Shown: in pieces, positions 17,116 to 24,694 of the stretch
Layout: each line of letters opens with the position of its first letter
Numbering within the stretch: the stretch's first letter is position 1
Source: Oscillospiraceae bacterium
GTDB lineage: Bacteria > Bacillota > Clostridia > Oscillospirales > Oscillospiraceae
Assembly: GCA_017479425.1 (NCBI GenBank)
Contig: JAFVCD010000004.1
Location: 1 to 64,000, forward strand
Direction: 5' to 3'
DNA length: 64,000 nucleotides
The notes under the pieces: generated by a model
Seen by the model: the letters and a program-made list of their open reading frames with translations, nothing else
Told to the model about the DNA's origin: nothing
Databases searched by the model: none
Program-made: the position numbers and the translations under genes

Positions 17116-17208
17116 TATATTTTTAAAATTTTACACAGATTTTTATTTTATACTTCCAATTTTCCCGACTGTGTGATATATTTTTATCGTATGCAAAGGA
17201 GGAGTAAT

Positions 17209-18546
17209 ATGAGGTTTAGTACAATTTGCGAAATGCTGCAGCACTGGGCGGCAATCAATCCCGAATTGCCATCAATTACATACTCCGATATAACTCTTTC
17301 CCGCAGCGAGGTGCTCAGCCGCTTTGAGGATAAGCGCGCCCGCTTTTCAAGCTTCAAAAGCGTGGGCTTTCTGCTCGGCGAGCCGGACGCGGACGAGGTC
17401 ATAACTCTGCTCGCCGCCATCGGCAGCGGCCTCCGGGTCAGTCTGCTTGACGAGGCTCTGCCCGACGAGCTTCTCGGAACGCTCATAAAGAACGCCGAGT
17501 GCGACGCGCTTGAGGGCGATAAGGAGCTGTGCGATGAGCTATTGCAGTTTCTCTGCGAGCCGAAGTGCTCCTCCCGCAACGAGGTGCTCTTCTATACCTC
17601 GGGCACGACGAGCCGCTCCAAGGCGGTGGTGCTCTCAGAGGCTTCGCTCTGCGCTAGCGCGTATAACGGCGGAGAGCTTTTGCCGCTCAGTGAGAACGAC
17701 AGGCTGCTCTCGCTTCTCCCTCTTAACCACGTTTTCGGCTTCGTCTGCTCGCTTCTGTGGCCGCTCTCCTGCGGCGCTGAGGTCGCGATCGGGCGCGGAA
17801 TGCGCCATATCAGCGACGATTTTGAATATTACCGCCCTACGGCGGTTTCTCTCGTTCCTGCGCTTGCCGACTTCTTTACAAAACGCGGGCATCTGAACGA
17901 CGAGCTCAGCCTCGTTCTCATCGGCGCGGGCGACTGCCCCAGCTCTGTCGTATCTATGCTACACGCCTTCGGAAAGCGCGTATGCTTCGGCTACGGACTT
18001 ACGGAGACGAGCTCCGGCGTGGCGCTCTCAGTGGGCGACGACGTCTACGCGATGGATATCTGCCCTGACTACACCGTTACCATCGCGCCTGACGGCGAGG
18101 TGCTTGTAAAATGCCCGGGCGCGATGATGCAGGGCTACTTCCGCGACCCCGAGGGAACGGCGTGTGTGCTCAGGGACGGCGTTCTCTCAACGGGTGACCT
18201 CGGCTATATCGACGAGCACGGCCGCCTGCACATCACCGGGCGCAAGAAGGAGATGCTCGTTCTGCCCGGCGGCACCAAGATATTCCTGCCCGAGTACGAA
18301 AAGTCGATAGCCGAGGTACTGGGAAGCGATGAGATATGCGTTTTCCTCAGAGGAGGCGCTCCCGCGCTCGCTGTCGCTGAGGGCGACGAGGGCGAGATCC
18401 TCGCGCTTCTCCGTCCGCTGATGGAAAAGTACCCGCGCAGTGAGCAGATAAGCCGCGTTTTCGTGCGCGGCAAGAATCTTCCCCGCACAAAGACCGGAAA
18501 AATAAAGCGCTACGAGGTCGAAGCGCTCTTTGGAGGTAAATCATGA
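17209..18546 (+). CDS. AMP-forming acyl-activating enzyme (ANL superfamily)
   Basis: A 445-residue adenylating enzyme, shorter than usual acyl-CoA synthetases (500-550). Core motifs are present: A3 'LFYTSGTTSRSKAVVLSE', A5 'FGYGLTETSSG', A7 'LSTGDLGYIDEHG', A8 'ITGRKKEM', and A10 'PRTKTGKIKR' with the catalytic lysine. The start ATG at 17209 follows AAAGGAGGAG; a much longer upstream frame is antisense to the isomerase and was rejected. It overlaps the ACP gene by 4 bases. It should activate a carboxylic acid and load it onto the neighbouring ACP. A fatty acid substrate is inferred from the ACP, the thioesterase and the divergent isomerase. Confidence 0.9.
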   Translation: MRFSTICEMLQHWAAINPELPSITYSDITLSRSEVLSRFEDKRARFSSFKSVGFLLGEPDADEVITLLAAIGSGLRVSLLDEALPDELLGTLIKNAECDALEGDKELCDELLQFLCEPKCSSRNEVLFYTSGTTSRSKAVVLSEASLCASAYNGGELLPLSENDRLLSLLPLNHVFGFVCSLLWPLSCGAEVAIGRGMRHISDDFEYYRPTAVSLVPALADFFTKRGHLNDELSLVLIGAGDCPSSVVSMLHAFGKRVCFGYGLTETSSGVALSVGDDVYAMDICPDYTVTIAPDGEVLVKCPGAMMQGYFRDPEGTACVLRDGVLSTGDLGYIDEHGRLHITGRKKEMLVLPGGTKIFLPEYEKSIAEVLGSDEICVFLRGGAPALAVAEGDEGEILALLRPLMEKYPRSEQISRVFVRGKNLPRTKTGKIKRYEVEALFGGKS

Positions 18547-18788
18547 CGCACGAAGAGCTTAAAAGCGAAATAATCGAGGTCATCTATGAATGCGTACCCG
18601 AGCTTGAGGGCACAGCGCTCGAGGAGGACACCGTTATCAACACCGACACCGCCATTGATTCGATGGGCTTCACGCTCGTTATCTGCCGCCTTGAGGCGAA
18701 GTACGACGTGCGTATCCCGAACCGCCAGTGGCAGAAGCTCCAGACCCTCGGCGACGTCGTCGACGCCATTGAAAAAAGGCTGAAATGA
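18543..18788 (+). CDS. Acyl carrier protein
   Basis: An 81-residue, acidic, helical carrier. The phosphopantetheine attachment serine is in 'DTAIDSMGFTLV', matching the DSL/DSM signature. 'LEAKYDVRIPNRQW' forms the typical following helices, ending in 'LGDVVDAIEKRL'. It overlaps the ligase gene by ATGA at the 5' end and the thioesterase gene by ATGA at the 3' end, so the three proteins are translationally coupled. It is probably a dedicated ACP for this pathway rather than the housekeeping AcpP, because no fab genes are nearby. Confidence 0.92.
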   Translation: MTHEELKSEIIEVIYECVPELEGTALEEDTVINTDTAIDSMGFTLVICRLEAKYDVRIPNRQWQKLQTLGDVVDAIEKRLK

Positions 18789-19495
18789 TGTATATCGAAA
18801 CTCACGATTACACCCTCGGCACCGCGCACTGCGACGTTAACCGCCGCCTCAGGCTCAGCGAGCTGTTCGCCTGGTTTCAGGAGGCGGCGATACATCAGAC
18901 GAGCGAGATGGGTATGGGCAGAGAGATGACCCTTGACAAGGGGCTTCTCTGGATAGTCACTCAGTGGCGCGTCGAAATAACGCGCCTGCCGGAGTACGAT
19001 GAGCACGTCACGCTCGAAACGTGGCCGGGCAGGACGATGCACATCTTCTTTACCCGCTTCTACCGCATCAAGGACGATGCCGGCAACATACTTGTGCAGG
19101 CCTCTGCGCTCTGGGCGCTTATGGATAAGGACAGCCGCAAGATAGTCTTTCCGGAGGAGATGGGCGTGCATATCGAGGGCACCGAGGTAGAGGGTCAGTG
19201 CGCGATCCCGCGCCCGCCGAGGGCTATTCCTCAGACCTCAGAAAGCCGCTACACCGTCACCTACTCCGTTCTCGACCTCAACGGTCACATGAACAACACC
19301 CGCTACTTCGACCTTATGCAGGACACGCTCTATGACCTCAAAAAGGGCGCGCCGCCGAAGCTCATTCTCTGCGAATACAACGGCGAAGCGAAGCTCGGCG
19401 ACGATATTCTTGTTAAATTCGGCGAGGCCGAGGGCGAGGTCTATCTCACCGGAGAGACGGAAAAGCGTCTGTTCCGCATGAGGCTCACCTACTGA
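18785..19495 (+). CDS. Acyl-ACP thioesterase (double-hotdog, FatA/FatB-like)
   Basis: 236 residues, the size of bacterial acyl-ACP thioesterases. The N-terminal hotdog contains 'LSELFAWFQEAAIHQT' and 'WIVTQWRVEITRLP'; the C-terminal hotdog contains the catalytic loop 'DLNGHMNNTRYFDL' (Asp, Asn and His) and an acidic residue in 'CEYNGEAKLGD'. It would release a free fatty acid from ACP. Starts at 18785 and 18788 are both possible; both overlap the ACP stop. The ligase, ACP and thioesterase together can load, hold and release an acyl chain, which fits a pathway that modifies a fatty acid while it is tethered. Confidence 0.9.
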   Translation: MMYIETHDYTLGTAHCDVNRRLRLSELFAWFQEAAIHQTSEMGMGREMTLDKGLLWIVTQWRVEITRLPEYDEHVTLETWPGRTMHIFFTRFYRIKDDAGNILVQASALWALMDKDSRKIVFPEEMGVHIEGTEVEGQCAIPRPPRAIPQTSESRYTVTYSVLDLNGHMNNTRYFDLMQDTLYDLKKGAPPKLILCEYNGEAKLGDDILVKFGEAEGEVYLTGETEKRLFRMRLTY

Positions 19496-19501
19496 AAATA
19501 A

Positions 19502-19515
19502 AGGAGAACGCTCCT
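19502..19515 (+). promoter_or_regulatory. Ribosome site inside a hairpin before the diguanylate cyclase
   Basis: AGGAG (19502-19506), loop AACG, CTCCT (19511-19515) ends directly at the ATG. The Shine-Dalgarno sequence can pair completely with the bases before the start codon, which suggests translation is restrained or coupled to the thioesterase gene. Confidence 0.6.
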
Positions 19516-20556
19516 ATGAACAAGTCCGATTCCGGCAGGGCATGGCTCTTTCCGGTGCTCTCAGTTTCCGCGGTCAGCACGCTTCTCATCGGCATCGTGA
19601 TGTACCTTATGCTCGCGGGAACGCTCGCAGACAGAGCGTACAAAGAAAACATCATGGCGCTCGACCATCTTGAAACGCTGTGTGCATCTGCCGGCAGTGC
19701 AGAAGATGCGGTAAGCCGCCTGCCCTACTATTCCGATATGCGCATCATCGCGCTCGACGTAAAGACCGGCTCTGTCACCGCGTCCACGCATCAGTTCTAC
19801 ATCGGCAGGGACAGCGAATGGCTGAAAATCGACACAGCGCCGTTTTATGACAGCTCCGCGCGCTTTCGAGCGAATATCCACGGTGAAAAGCTCTACATAT
19901 CCGCCCGCAGGATAGGCGGCGAGGCGGTCGCCGCGCTGACCTCTTCAAGCGCAGTCGACGGCAGGGCGCTTCTCATTACCCTTCTGATGTCGGCTGTCGC
20001 CTTCGCGCTCTCGATGGGAGTCGGGTATCTTCTCACAACATTCACCGCAAAATACTCCAATGAGCATAAGGAGGCCCGCACCGACGCGCCGACGAAGCTC
20101 CTAAACCGCCGCGCATACGCTGAGGACGTGCAGAAGCTGAAGGGCTCAAAGCGCCTCAGCTCGCTCAGATACGTCTCTCTCGACCTGAACGGGCTCAAGG
20201 AGGCGAACGATACCCTCGGACACGAGGCGGGCGACGAGCTTATAAAGAACACAGCCCGCTTTATGACCACCGCCTTCGGGCATCTCGGAAAGCTTTACAG
20301 AACCGGCGGCGACGAGTTTGCGGCGCTCCTGATCTGTGACAGAGCTGACTATGAGGAGGCTCTCGGGATATTCAACGAGGGCGTTGACCTTTGGAAGTCA
20401 GTGCGCGGCAGGCCGTTCAGCGTATCGGTCGGCGAGGCGTCAAAGGAGGAGTTCCCGGATTACAGCATCGAGGAGCTTGCCAAGCGCGCCGACGAGAGAA
20501 TGTACGAGGCCAAGGACGAGTACTACCGCAAGACCGGCAAAGCGAGAAGAAAATAA
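19516..20556 (+). CDS. Membrane-anchored diguanylate cyclase
   Basis: Makes cyclic di-GMP from two GTP. Of 346 residues, an N-terminal membrane segment covers about 10-33 ('FPVLSVSAVSTLLIGIVMYL'), an extracytoplasmic sensor region follows to about 150, a second membrane segment covers about 155-178, and then a GGDEF domain. The GGDEF domain begins at 'TDAPTKLLNRRAYAED', includes 'LDLNGLKEANDTLGHEAGDEL', and has an intact active site 'RTGGDEFAAL' at about 264-268. No EAL domain is present. It starts 20 bases after the thioesterase stop, so it is probably the fourth gene of that operon; the sensed signal is unknown. Confidence 0.92.
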   Translation: MNKSDSGRAWLFPVLSVSAVSTLLIGIVMYLMLAGTLADRAYKENIMALDHLETLCASAGSAEDAVSRLPYYSDMRIIALDVKTGSVTASTHQFYIGRDSEWLKIDTAPFYDSSARFRANIHGEKLYISARRIGGEAVAALTSSSAVDGRALLITLLMSAVAFALSMGVGYLLTTFTAKYSNEHKEARTDAPTKLLNRRAYAEDVQKLKGSKRLSSLRYVSLDLNGLKEANDTLGHEAGDELIKNTARFMTTAFGHLGKLYRTGGDEFAALLICDRADYEEALGIFNEGVDLWKSVRGRPFSVSVGEASKEEFPDYSIEELAKRADERMYEAKDEYYRKTGKARRK

Positions 20557-20715
20557 TACTAATCCCTGATTAAAAGCTTTAACCGAGCGCGCAGAAATTT
20601 TAGCGTCATATAAGGCGTCCGGTGCAGATAATACTTTGTGTATTATCAAGCCGGATAACGAAGTATGACGCGAAAAGGGCAAGCGCGAATTGAAGATTTT
20701 GATTAGGGATTAGTA
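20557..20715. mobile_element. MITE-like element 1 (about 159 bases, TA-flanked)
   Basis: Terminal inverted repeats ACTAATCCCTGATTAAAA (20558-20575) and ttttgattagggattagt (20697-20714) match at 16 of 18 positions and are bounded by TA. The interior is nested palindromes: GCGTCATA (20603) with TATGACGC (20664), and ATAATAC-tttgt-GTATTAT (20628-20646). There is no coding capacity. It begins one base after the stop codon of the diguanylate cyclase gene. A related element is at 53867-54026. Confidence 0.75.
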
Positions 20716-20721
20716 TAAAGC

Positions 20722-20749
20722 ACCGGGTGACCGCAAAAGGCCGCCCGGT
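20722..20749 (+). terminator. Hairpin downstream of the ligase-ACP-thioesterase-GGDEF operon
   Basis: Stem accgggtg / cgcccggt (one G-T pair) followed by AATTGTTTG. It is a plausible terminator for the plus-strand operon, beyond the MITE-like element. Confidence 0.45.
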
Positions 20750-20763
20750 AATTGTTTGTAAAT

Positions 20764-20843
20764 GACGTCGGACACGTCGGACACGTCGGACACGTCGGGT
20801 AATCTATTATTATCTATACTTAATATATATATATATATATTTA
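20764..20843. repeat. 9-base tandem repeat and TA microsatellite
   Basis: The unit ACACGTCGG (phase arbitrary) is repeated about four times at 20764-20799, followed by AT-rich sequence with a run of TA around 20824-20841. It lies 3' of sfsA. The end of sfsA itself carries another 9-base tandem array. Confidence 0.8.
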
Positions 20844-21560
20844 TTACATACCCGATGTTTCCGGCTTCTCCGGCTTCTCCGGCTTCTCCGGCTTCTCCGA
20901 TGTGTTTTCGGTTATTGCCGCAATGCCGTCCTCTTCAACGTGACAGCGCAGATATAGCACCTCCACGCCGGCGCTCTTTGCCCTCTCAAGCTCGGAAGCG
21001 AAGTCCGGCTGTATCTCCGCGTTCGGCTGAACCGCCGAAACGCCGTCAGTCTGTATGACGAAGCATACAGCCGCGCGATAGCCCTCGTTTGCCGCCCGGG
21101 CAAGCTCGCGCAGATGGCGCACTCCCCTTTCGGTGGGCGCGTCGGGGAAATATCCGACGCCGCCGCGCACAAGCGTGCAGCCCTTGACCTCCATGAGAAA
21201 CCTCTCGCCGCCTCGCTCCATATAGAAATCAATGCGCGACTCTCCATAGGCGTGCTCGGGCTTAATGAGGTCAAACCCGAGGCGGTCAAGCCATTCGCGC
21301 GCGACCTTGTTCGGCGCGGTCGAGTCTATATTGAAAAGTCTGCCGAAGCTGTCGCGGACGGTGATAAGGTCGTATTTCGTCTTTCGTGACGGATTGTCGC
21401 TCACCTCGAGCCAGACCTCGGCGCCGCGAACGAGCAGATTTGACAGTCTTCCGGTGTTCCTGACGTGTACAGTCTGTGGCACGCCGCCGAGCAGCACTTC
21501 TGCCGTAAATCTGTTCTTCCGCTCGATAAACTCAGCGCGCAGAGTTTTCCCGTACTTCAC
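20844..21560 (-). CDS. sfsA: SfsA family nuclease/sugar fermentation stimulation protein
   Basis: 238 residues. Family motifs include 'RFTAEVLLGGVPQTVHVRNTGRL', 'NTGRLSNLLVRGAEV', 'ESRIDFYMERGGERFLMEVKGCTLV' (PD-(D/E)xK-like core with D, E and K) and 'YFPDAPTERGVRHL'. SfsA proteins are associated with nucleic-acid binding and nuclease activity; the cellular role is unclear. The C-terminus is unusual: about four EKP repeats encoded by a 9-base tandem DNA array (20866-20903) extend the protein past the normal end. The start overlaps the ABC ATPase gene stop by 4 bases, so it is the last gene of that operon. Confidence 0.92.
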   Translation of the reverse strand: MKYGKTLRAEFIERKNRFTAEVLLGGVPQTVHVRNTGRLSNLLVRGAEVWLEVSDNPSRKTKYDLITVRDSFGRLFNIDSTAPNKVAREWLDRLGFDLIKPEHAYGESRIDFYMERGGERFLMEVKGCTLVRGGVGYFPDAPTERGVRHLRELARAANEGYRAAVCFVIQTDGVSAVQPNAEIQPDFASELERAKSAGVEVLYLRCHVEEDGIAAITENTSEKPEKPEKPEKPETSGM

Positions 21561-22099
21561 AGTCTTATAACCTCAGCGCCCTCGGGTATATCTGCCTCGT
21601 GCAGAGCGAGGATAACCGGTCTGCCGCCCGCCTTATCGCAGATATACTGCCACGCCTTCTCGCGGTTTTCGCGGTCAAGCCCGGCAAACGGCTCGTCGAG
21701 CACAAAGGCGTCCGCCTCAGCGCACATAGCGCGCACTATCGCCACTCTCCTCCGCTGGCCGCCGGAGAGCTTTTTTACGCTCTTTCCGAGCGCCTCCTCC
21801 GGCAAAAGCCGCATCAGCTCCGCCTCCGGGCTTTTATGCCCCGCCGCAAGCCGGATATTATCGGCGGCGTTGAGCGTTTCAAAGAGTCTGTCCTCCTGAA
21901 AGCACACGCCGAAGCGCGCGCCGTCTGTCACAACAGAGCCGCTGTCCGGCGCTTCAAGTCCGAGAAGAATACGCAGGAGCGTGGTCTTGCCCCTTCCGGA
22001 GTCGCCGGTTATGCAGACTATTCCGTTGAATTTTGCAGAGAAATCGGAGAGAACCAGCGTTTCTCCGAACTTTTTTGAGATATTCTTAACTTCAAGCAT
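21557..22099 (-). CDS. ABC transporter ATPase (nitrate/sulfonate/taurine type, compact)
   Basis: 180 residues, short for an ABC ATPase but complete: Walker A 'GDSGRGKTTLL', Q-loop 'CFQEDRLFE', signature 'LSGGQRRRVAI', Walker B 'AFVLDEPFAGL', and a switch His in 'ILALHE'. The start at 22099 ('MLEVKNIS') has GGTGAG upstream and overlaps the permease stop by 8 bases; an in-frame extension to 22138 was rejected. It energises the permease and lipoprotein encoded just upstream. The substrate is unknown. Confidence 0.92.
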   Translation of the reverse strand: MLEVKNISKKFGETLVLSDFSAKFNGIVCITGDSGRGKTTLLRILLGLEAPDSGSVVTDGARFGVCFQEDRLFETLNAADNIRLAAGHKSPEAELMRLLPEEALGKSVKKLSGGQRRRVAIVRAMCAEADAFVLDEPFAGLDRENREKAWQYICDKAGGRPVILALHEADIPEGAEVIRL

Positions 22100-22838
22100 C
22101 TCTCTCACCGAACGCCCTTCTGATAATCTCACCCGCAAGGGCGCTGAAAGCCCAGCCGAGCGTGACGGCGACTATTGCGACCGCGATAACGCGCTCAGTA
22201 TCGAGAAATATTTTCGCGCGGTACATCTCGTTTCCGAGTGAGGCGAGCGGCTGACCGATAACCTCGGCGGCAACGCCGGCTCTGACCGCCATTCCCGCGC
22301 CGAGCTCGAATGCGGCGGCGAGGTTTGAGTAGATTGCCGGAATGTATATAGCCCGCACGCGCGCGCAGGGCTTCATTCTGAACACCTCCGCGACCTCGAG
22401 CATTCGCTTATCAACGCTGTCAAGTCCCGCAAGCGTATTGACCGCGAGCACCGGAAAGGTGATTATCGCGCTCACGACGAGCGACACAAGTCCGCTCCCC
22501 GCCCAGATAAGCACGAGGATGATAAACGCCGCGACGGGAACGGATTTCGCGACTCCGATAACGGGCGCGAGGAAATCGCGTGCAAGCGGTGAAGTCTTTG
22601 AAATCACCGCGGCGAGCACTCCGAGTACGGCTCCGATAAGAAATCCTATAGCTATTCTGAGCGCCGACAGTCCCGCTCCGAGCCAGAATTCCGGCTCAAG
22701 GGCGCAGTTAAAGAGCGCGAGGAGCACTCTGTCCGGCCGCGGAAGGATTATGCTGTTGTTTACAGCGAGGGCGATAGCCTCCCATAAAAGTACCCAAAAC
22801 AGGGCGATGAGTACCTTTTTTGCCGCCTTAGCCCTCAT
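22092..22838 (-). CDS. ABC transporter permease (SsuC/TauC-like)
   Basis: 248 residues with about six hydrophobic segments. The cytoplasmic coupling loop is in 'EVAEVFRMKPCARVRAIYIPAI', the EAA-loop equivalent. 'ALRIAIGFLIGAVLG' is typical of the nitrate/sulfonate/taurine permease family. I place the start at 22838 ('MRAKAAKKVL'), overlapping the end of the binding-protein gene by 11 bases; a longer frame to 22892 runs inside that gene. It forms the membrane channel of this transporter. Confidence 0.9.
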   Translation of the reverse strand: MRAKAAKKVLIALFWVLLWEAIALAVNNSIILPRPDRVLLALFNCALEPEFWLGAGLSALRIAIGFLIGAVLGVLAAVISKTSPLARDFLAPVIGVAKSVPVAAFIILVLIWAGSGLVSLVVSAIITFPVLAVNTLAGLDSVDKRMLEVAEVFRMKPCARVRAIYIPAIYSNLAAAFELGAGMAVRAGVAAEVIGQPLASLGNEMYRAKIFLDTERVIAVAIVAVTLGWAFSALAGEIIRRAFGERDA

Positions 22839-23922
22839 AATAGAAGCTGTCGTCGGGCAGGAAGCCGCCGACGCTCTTCGGCTCAAAGCCATAGAGAACA
22901 GCGAGATAGCCCTCTACCTTCTCGCGCATCTCGCTTCCGGTGATGGCGGAGATAGCGCACTTAGGCAGAGCCTTTTTGGCTACCGGCGCCTTCTCGATTA
23001 TGCCGTACTCAGCGACGAGGTTAGCCGTGCCCTCAACGTCGCTCACAGCCTTTTCAGCGCTCTCGGCGTGCTCCTTGAGGAAGCTTTTGACAGCCTCGCC
23101 GTTTGCCTCGATGAATTCCTTGCGTACAACGGTTACTCCGGTAACAAGGCCGGAGCCCTTACCCAGCGCGTCCCACTCGTCAGAGAGCGAGAACGCCTCG
23201 TGCAGCGCGTCATTCTGCACCTGCGCGACAGTCGCAAACGGCTGCGGCAGAACGCCCACAGCGGTGGGGTCGGCGGCAAGCGCCGCCGCGACCTCGGTCG
23301 CCTCACTCTTGAAGTCGAGCTCCGCGCCCTCTACGCCGTACTCGTCGAGAAGATAGCGGAGGCTGTACTCCGGAGTGTTGCCCTGACCGGTCAGCACTAT
23401 CTTTCTGCCCGCGAGGTCAGCTACGCTCTTTATGTTCTCGTCGCCGGTGACGCAGTAGAGTACGCCGAGGGTGTTGATGTCAACTACGGAAATTTTCCCC
23501 TCTGTCTTGTTGAAGAGCACAGAGGCGAGGTTTGCGGGAATGAGCGCCGCGTCAAGGTCGCCGGAGATGATACCGGCGGCGATCTCGTCCGCCTGCGTGG
23601 TCATGGTAAACTCATAGCTTACGTTGTCGATTGCGCCCTCGTTCTCAGCCTTCTTCATGAGGTTTACAAGTCCCATGCTGGTCGGGCCCTTGAGCGAGCC
23701 TACGCGCATCGTAACCGGCTCTGCGGCAGGTTCGGGTTCGGATTCAGTCTTGGGCTCAGTCTCAGGAGCCTTGACCTCGGGCTCGTCGGCCGGCTTATCC
23801 GTCTCCGCGGGAGCTGTCACAGCAGGCTCCTCAGCGGGCTTTTCGGTTTCGGGTGCGGCTGCGCAGGAGGCTATTCCGAAGCACAGCGCAAGCGCAATGA
23901 TCAATGCAATTGTCTTTTTCAT
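22828..23922 (-). CDS. NMT1/SsuA-like substrate-binding lipoprotein
   Basis: 364 residues with a lipoprotein signal (lipobox 'FGIASC', modified Cys about 20). An unusually long Pro/Glu/Ala-rich linker (about residues 23-68, e.g. 'APETEPKTESEPEPAAEP') precedes an NMT1-type binding domain: 'MRVGSLKGPTSMGLVNLM', 'GDLDAALIPANLASVL', 'LTGQGNTPEYSLRYLL'. Such proteins bind sulfonates, nitrate, or thiamine precursors; which one applies here cannot be told. It has its own promoter at 23963-23991 and heads the operon with the permease, ATPase and sfsA. Confidence 0.9.
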   Translation of the reverse strand: MKKTIALIIALALCFGIASCAAAPETEKPAEEPAVTAPAETDKPADEPEVKAPETEPKTESEPEPAAEPVTMRVGSLKGPTSMGLVNLMKKAENEGAIDNVSYEFTMTTQADEIAAGIISGDLDAALIPANLASVLFNKTEGKISVVDINTLGVLYCVTGDENIKSVADLAGRKIVLTGQGNTPEYSLRYLLDEYGVEGAELDFKSEATEVAAALAADPTAVGVLPQPFATVAQVQNDALHEAFSLSDEWDALGKGSGLVTGVTVVRKEFIEANGEAVKSFLKEHAESAEKAVSDVEGTANLVAEYGIIEKAPVAKKALPKCAISAITGSEMREKVEGYLAVLYGFEPKSVGGFLPDDSFYYEG

Positions 23923-23962
23923 TTCTAAATCTCCAAACAGTTAATTTGACTAAACTTATTTA

Positions 23963-23991
23963 AGTATACTCCTTTCGGAGCATATAGTCAA
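23963..23991 (-). promoter_or_regulatory. Promoter of the NMT1-type ABC operon
   Basis: Minus strand TTGACT (23986-23991), 17-base spacer, TATACT (23963-23968). The spacer holds a small palindrome CTCCgaaaGGAG, and the -35 touches the bioY stop codon. Confidence 0.75.
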
Positions 23992-24512
23992 TGAAGTTCT
24001 TTCTTTACAAGCGGTCTGAGCTTCACAGCGATCACAGTCGCAAGCGCGACCTTAATGGCGTCACCCGGCAGGAACGGCAGCACGCACACGCCCATCGCAT
24101 AGCCGAGGTCTTTCCCGAGCGACACGCAGAACCACGCAGTTCCGAGCGCGTAGAGCGCGAGAGTTCCGGCGAGGAGCGCGATAACGTAGCCCCATGCGTT
24201 CTCAAGCCTGTCCGCGATAAGTCCGGCAATAAGCACAAGCGGTATGTAGCCGACTATGTATCCACCCGTCGGGCCGACGAGCTTCTGAAGTCCGCCGGTG
24301 AGGTTTGAGAAAACCGGAACTCCGACAGCGCCGAGAAGTATGTAGATCACAACGGCAGCCGTCGCTCTCTTCCACCCGAGCACAAGGCTCGCAAGGTAAA
24401 TCGCAAGCGTCGCAAGCGTTATCGGCACTGCGCCGGCTGAAAAGCTCCACGGCGCCATCACGCAAATCATCGCGGCAAACAGCGCCGTCACAGTCATATC
24501 CTTAACCTTCAT
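23988..24512 (-). CDS. bioY: Biotin transporter BioY
   Basis: A 174-residue integral membrane S-component of the ECF-type biotin transporter. It has six hydrophobic segments and the BioY signature 'PVFSNLTGGLQKLVGPTGGYIVGY' region (around residues 67-90). No EcfA/EcfT genes are nearby, so it presumably uses a shared ECF module. The start has GGGAGA upstream. A near-consensus promoter lies at 24542-24570. I see no clear BirA operator and no riboswitch in the short leader. Confidence 0.95.
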   Translation of the reverse strand: MKVKDMTVTALFAAMICVMAPWSFSAGAVPITLATLAIYLASLVLGWKRATAAVVIYILLGAVGVPVFSNLTGGLQKLVGPTGGYIVGYIPLVLIAGLIADRLENAWGYVIALLAGTLALYALGTAWFCVSLGKDLGYAMGVCVLPFLPGDAIKVALATVIAVKLRPLVKKELH

Positions 24513-24541
24513 GTTATCTCTCCCTTTTTAGAACTGGCGCG

Positions 24542-24570
24542 ATTATAGTTTATTTTTTAACGATTGTCAA
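24542..24570 (-). promoter_or_regulatory. Promoter of bioY
   Basis: Minus strand TTGACA (24565-24570), 17-base spacer, TATAAT (24542-24547): a perfect consensus match. Confidence 0.9.
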
Positions 24571-24616
24571 GCTTGCATTTTATGCGGTCAATATGTTCAT
24601 TTGCCCAAAGGCGCTA

Positions 24617-24645
24617 TTGACATACTTATTGCGCTTTGATAAAAT
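24617..24645 (+). promoter_or_regulatory. Promoter of the ROK kinase gene
   Basis: TTGACA (24617-24622), 17-base spacer, TAAAAT (24640-24645), about 50 bases before the start codon. Confidence 0.8.
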
Positions 24646-24694
24646 GACTATGTACGGCTTTTCCCTTAAATATTTAGAAAGAGTGGATAATTGT

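Noticed and set aside
15820..17208. Upstream extension of the acyl-ligase frame to give a 908-residue protein
   Set aside because: The extension is antisense to the isomerase gene; the ATG at 17209 has a strong ribosome site and matches the ligase N-terminus.
20764..20905. Possible CRISPR array
   Set aside because: Units are contiguous 9-base tandem repeats without spacers, and no cas gene is present.
20762..21058. Plus-strand frame with Ser-Asp-Thr and Ala-Ser-Pro repeats
   Set aside because: Produced by the two 9-base tandem arrays and antisense to sfsA.
22839..22892. Longer permease start at 22892
   Set aside because: It would lie entirely inside the binding-protein gene; the start at 22838 gives the expected hydrophobic N-terminus and a short overlap.
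24513..24600. Possible biotin operator or riboswitch upstream of bioY
   Set aside because: The leader after the promoter is under 30 bases, and no paired BirA-type half-sites are visible.
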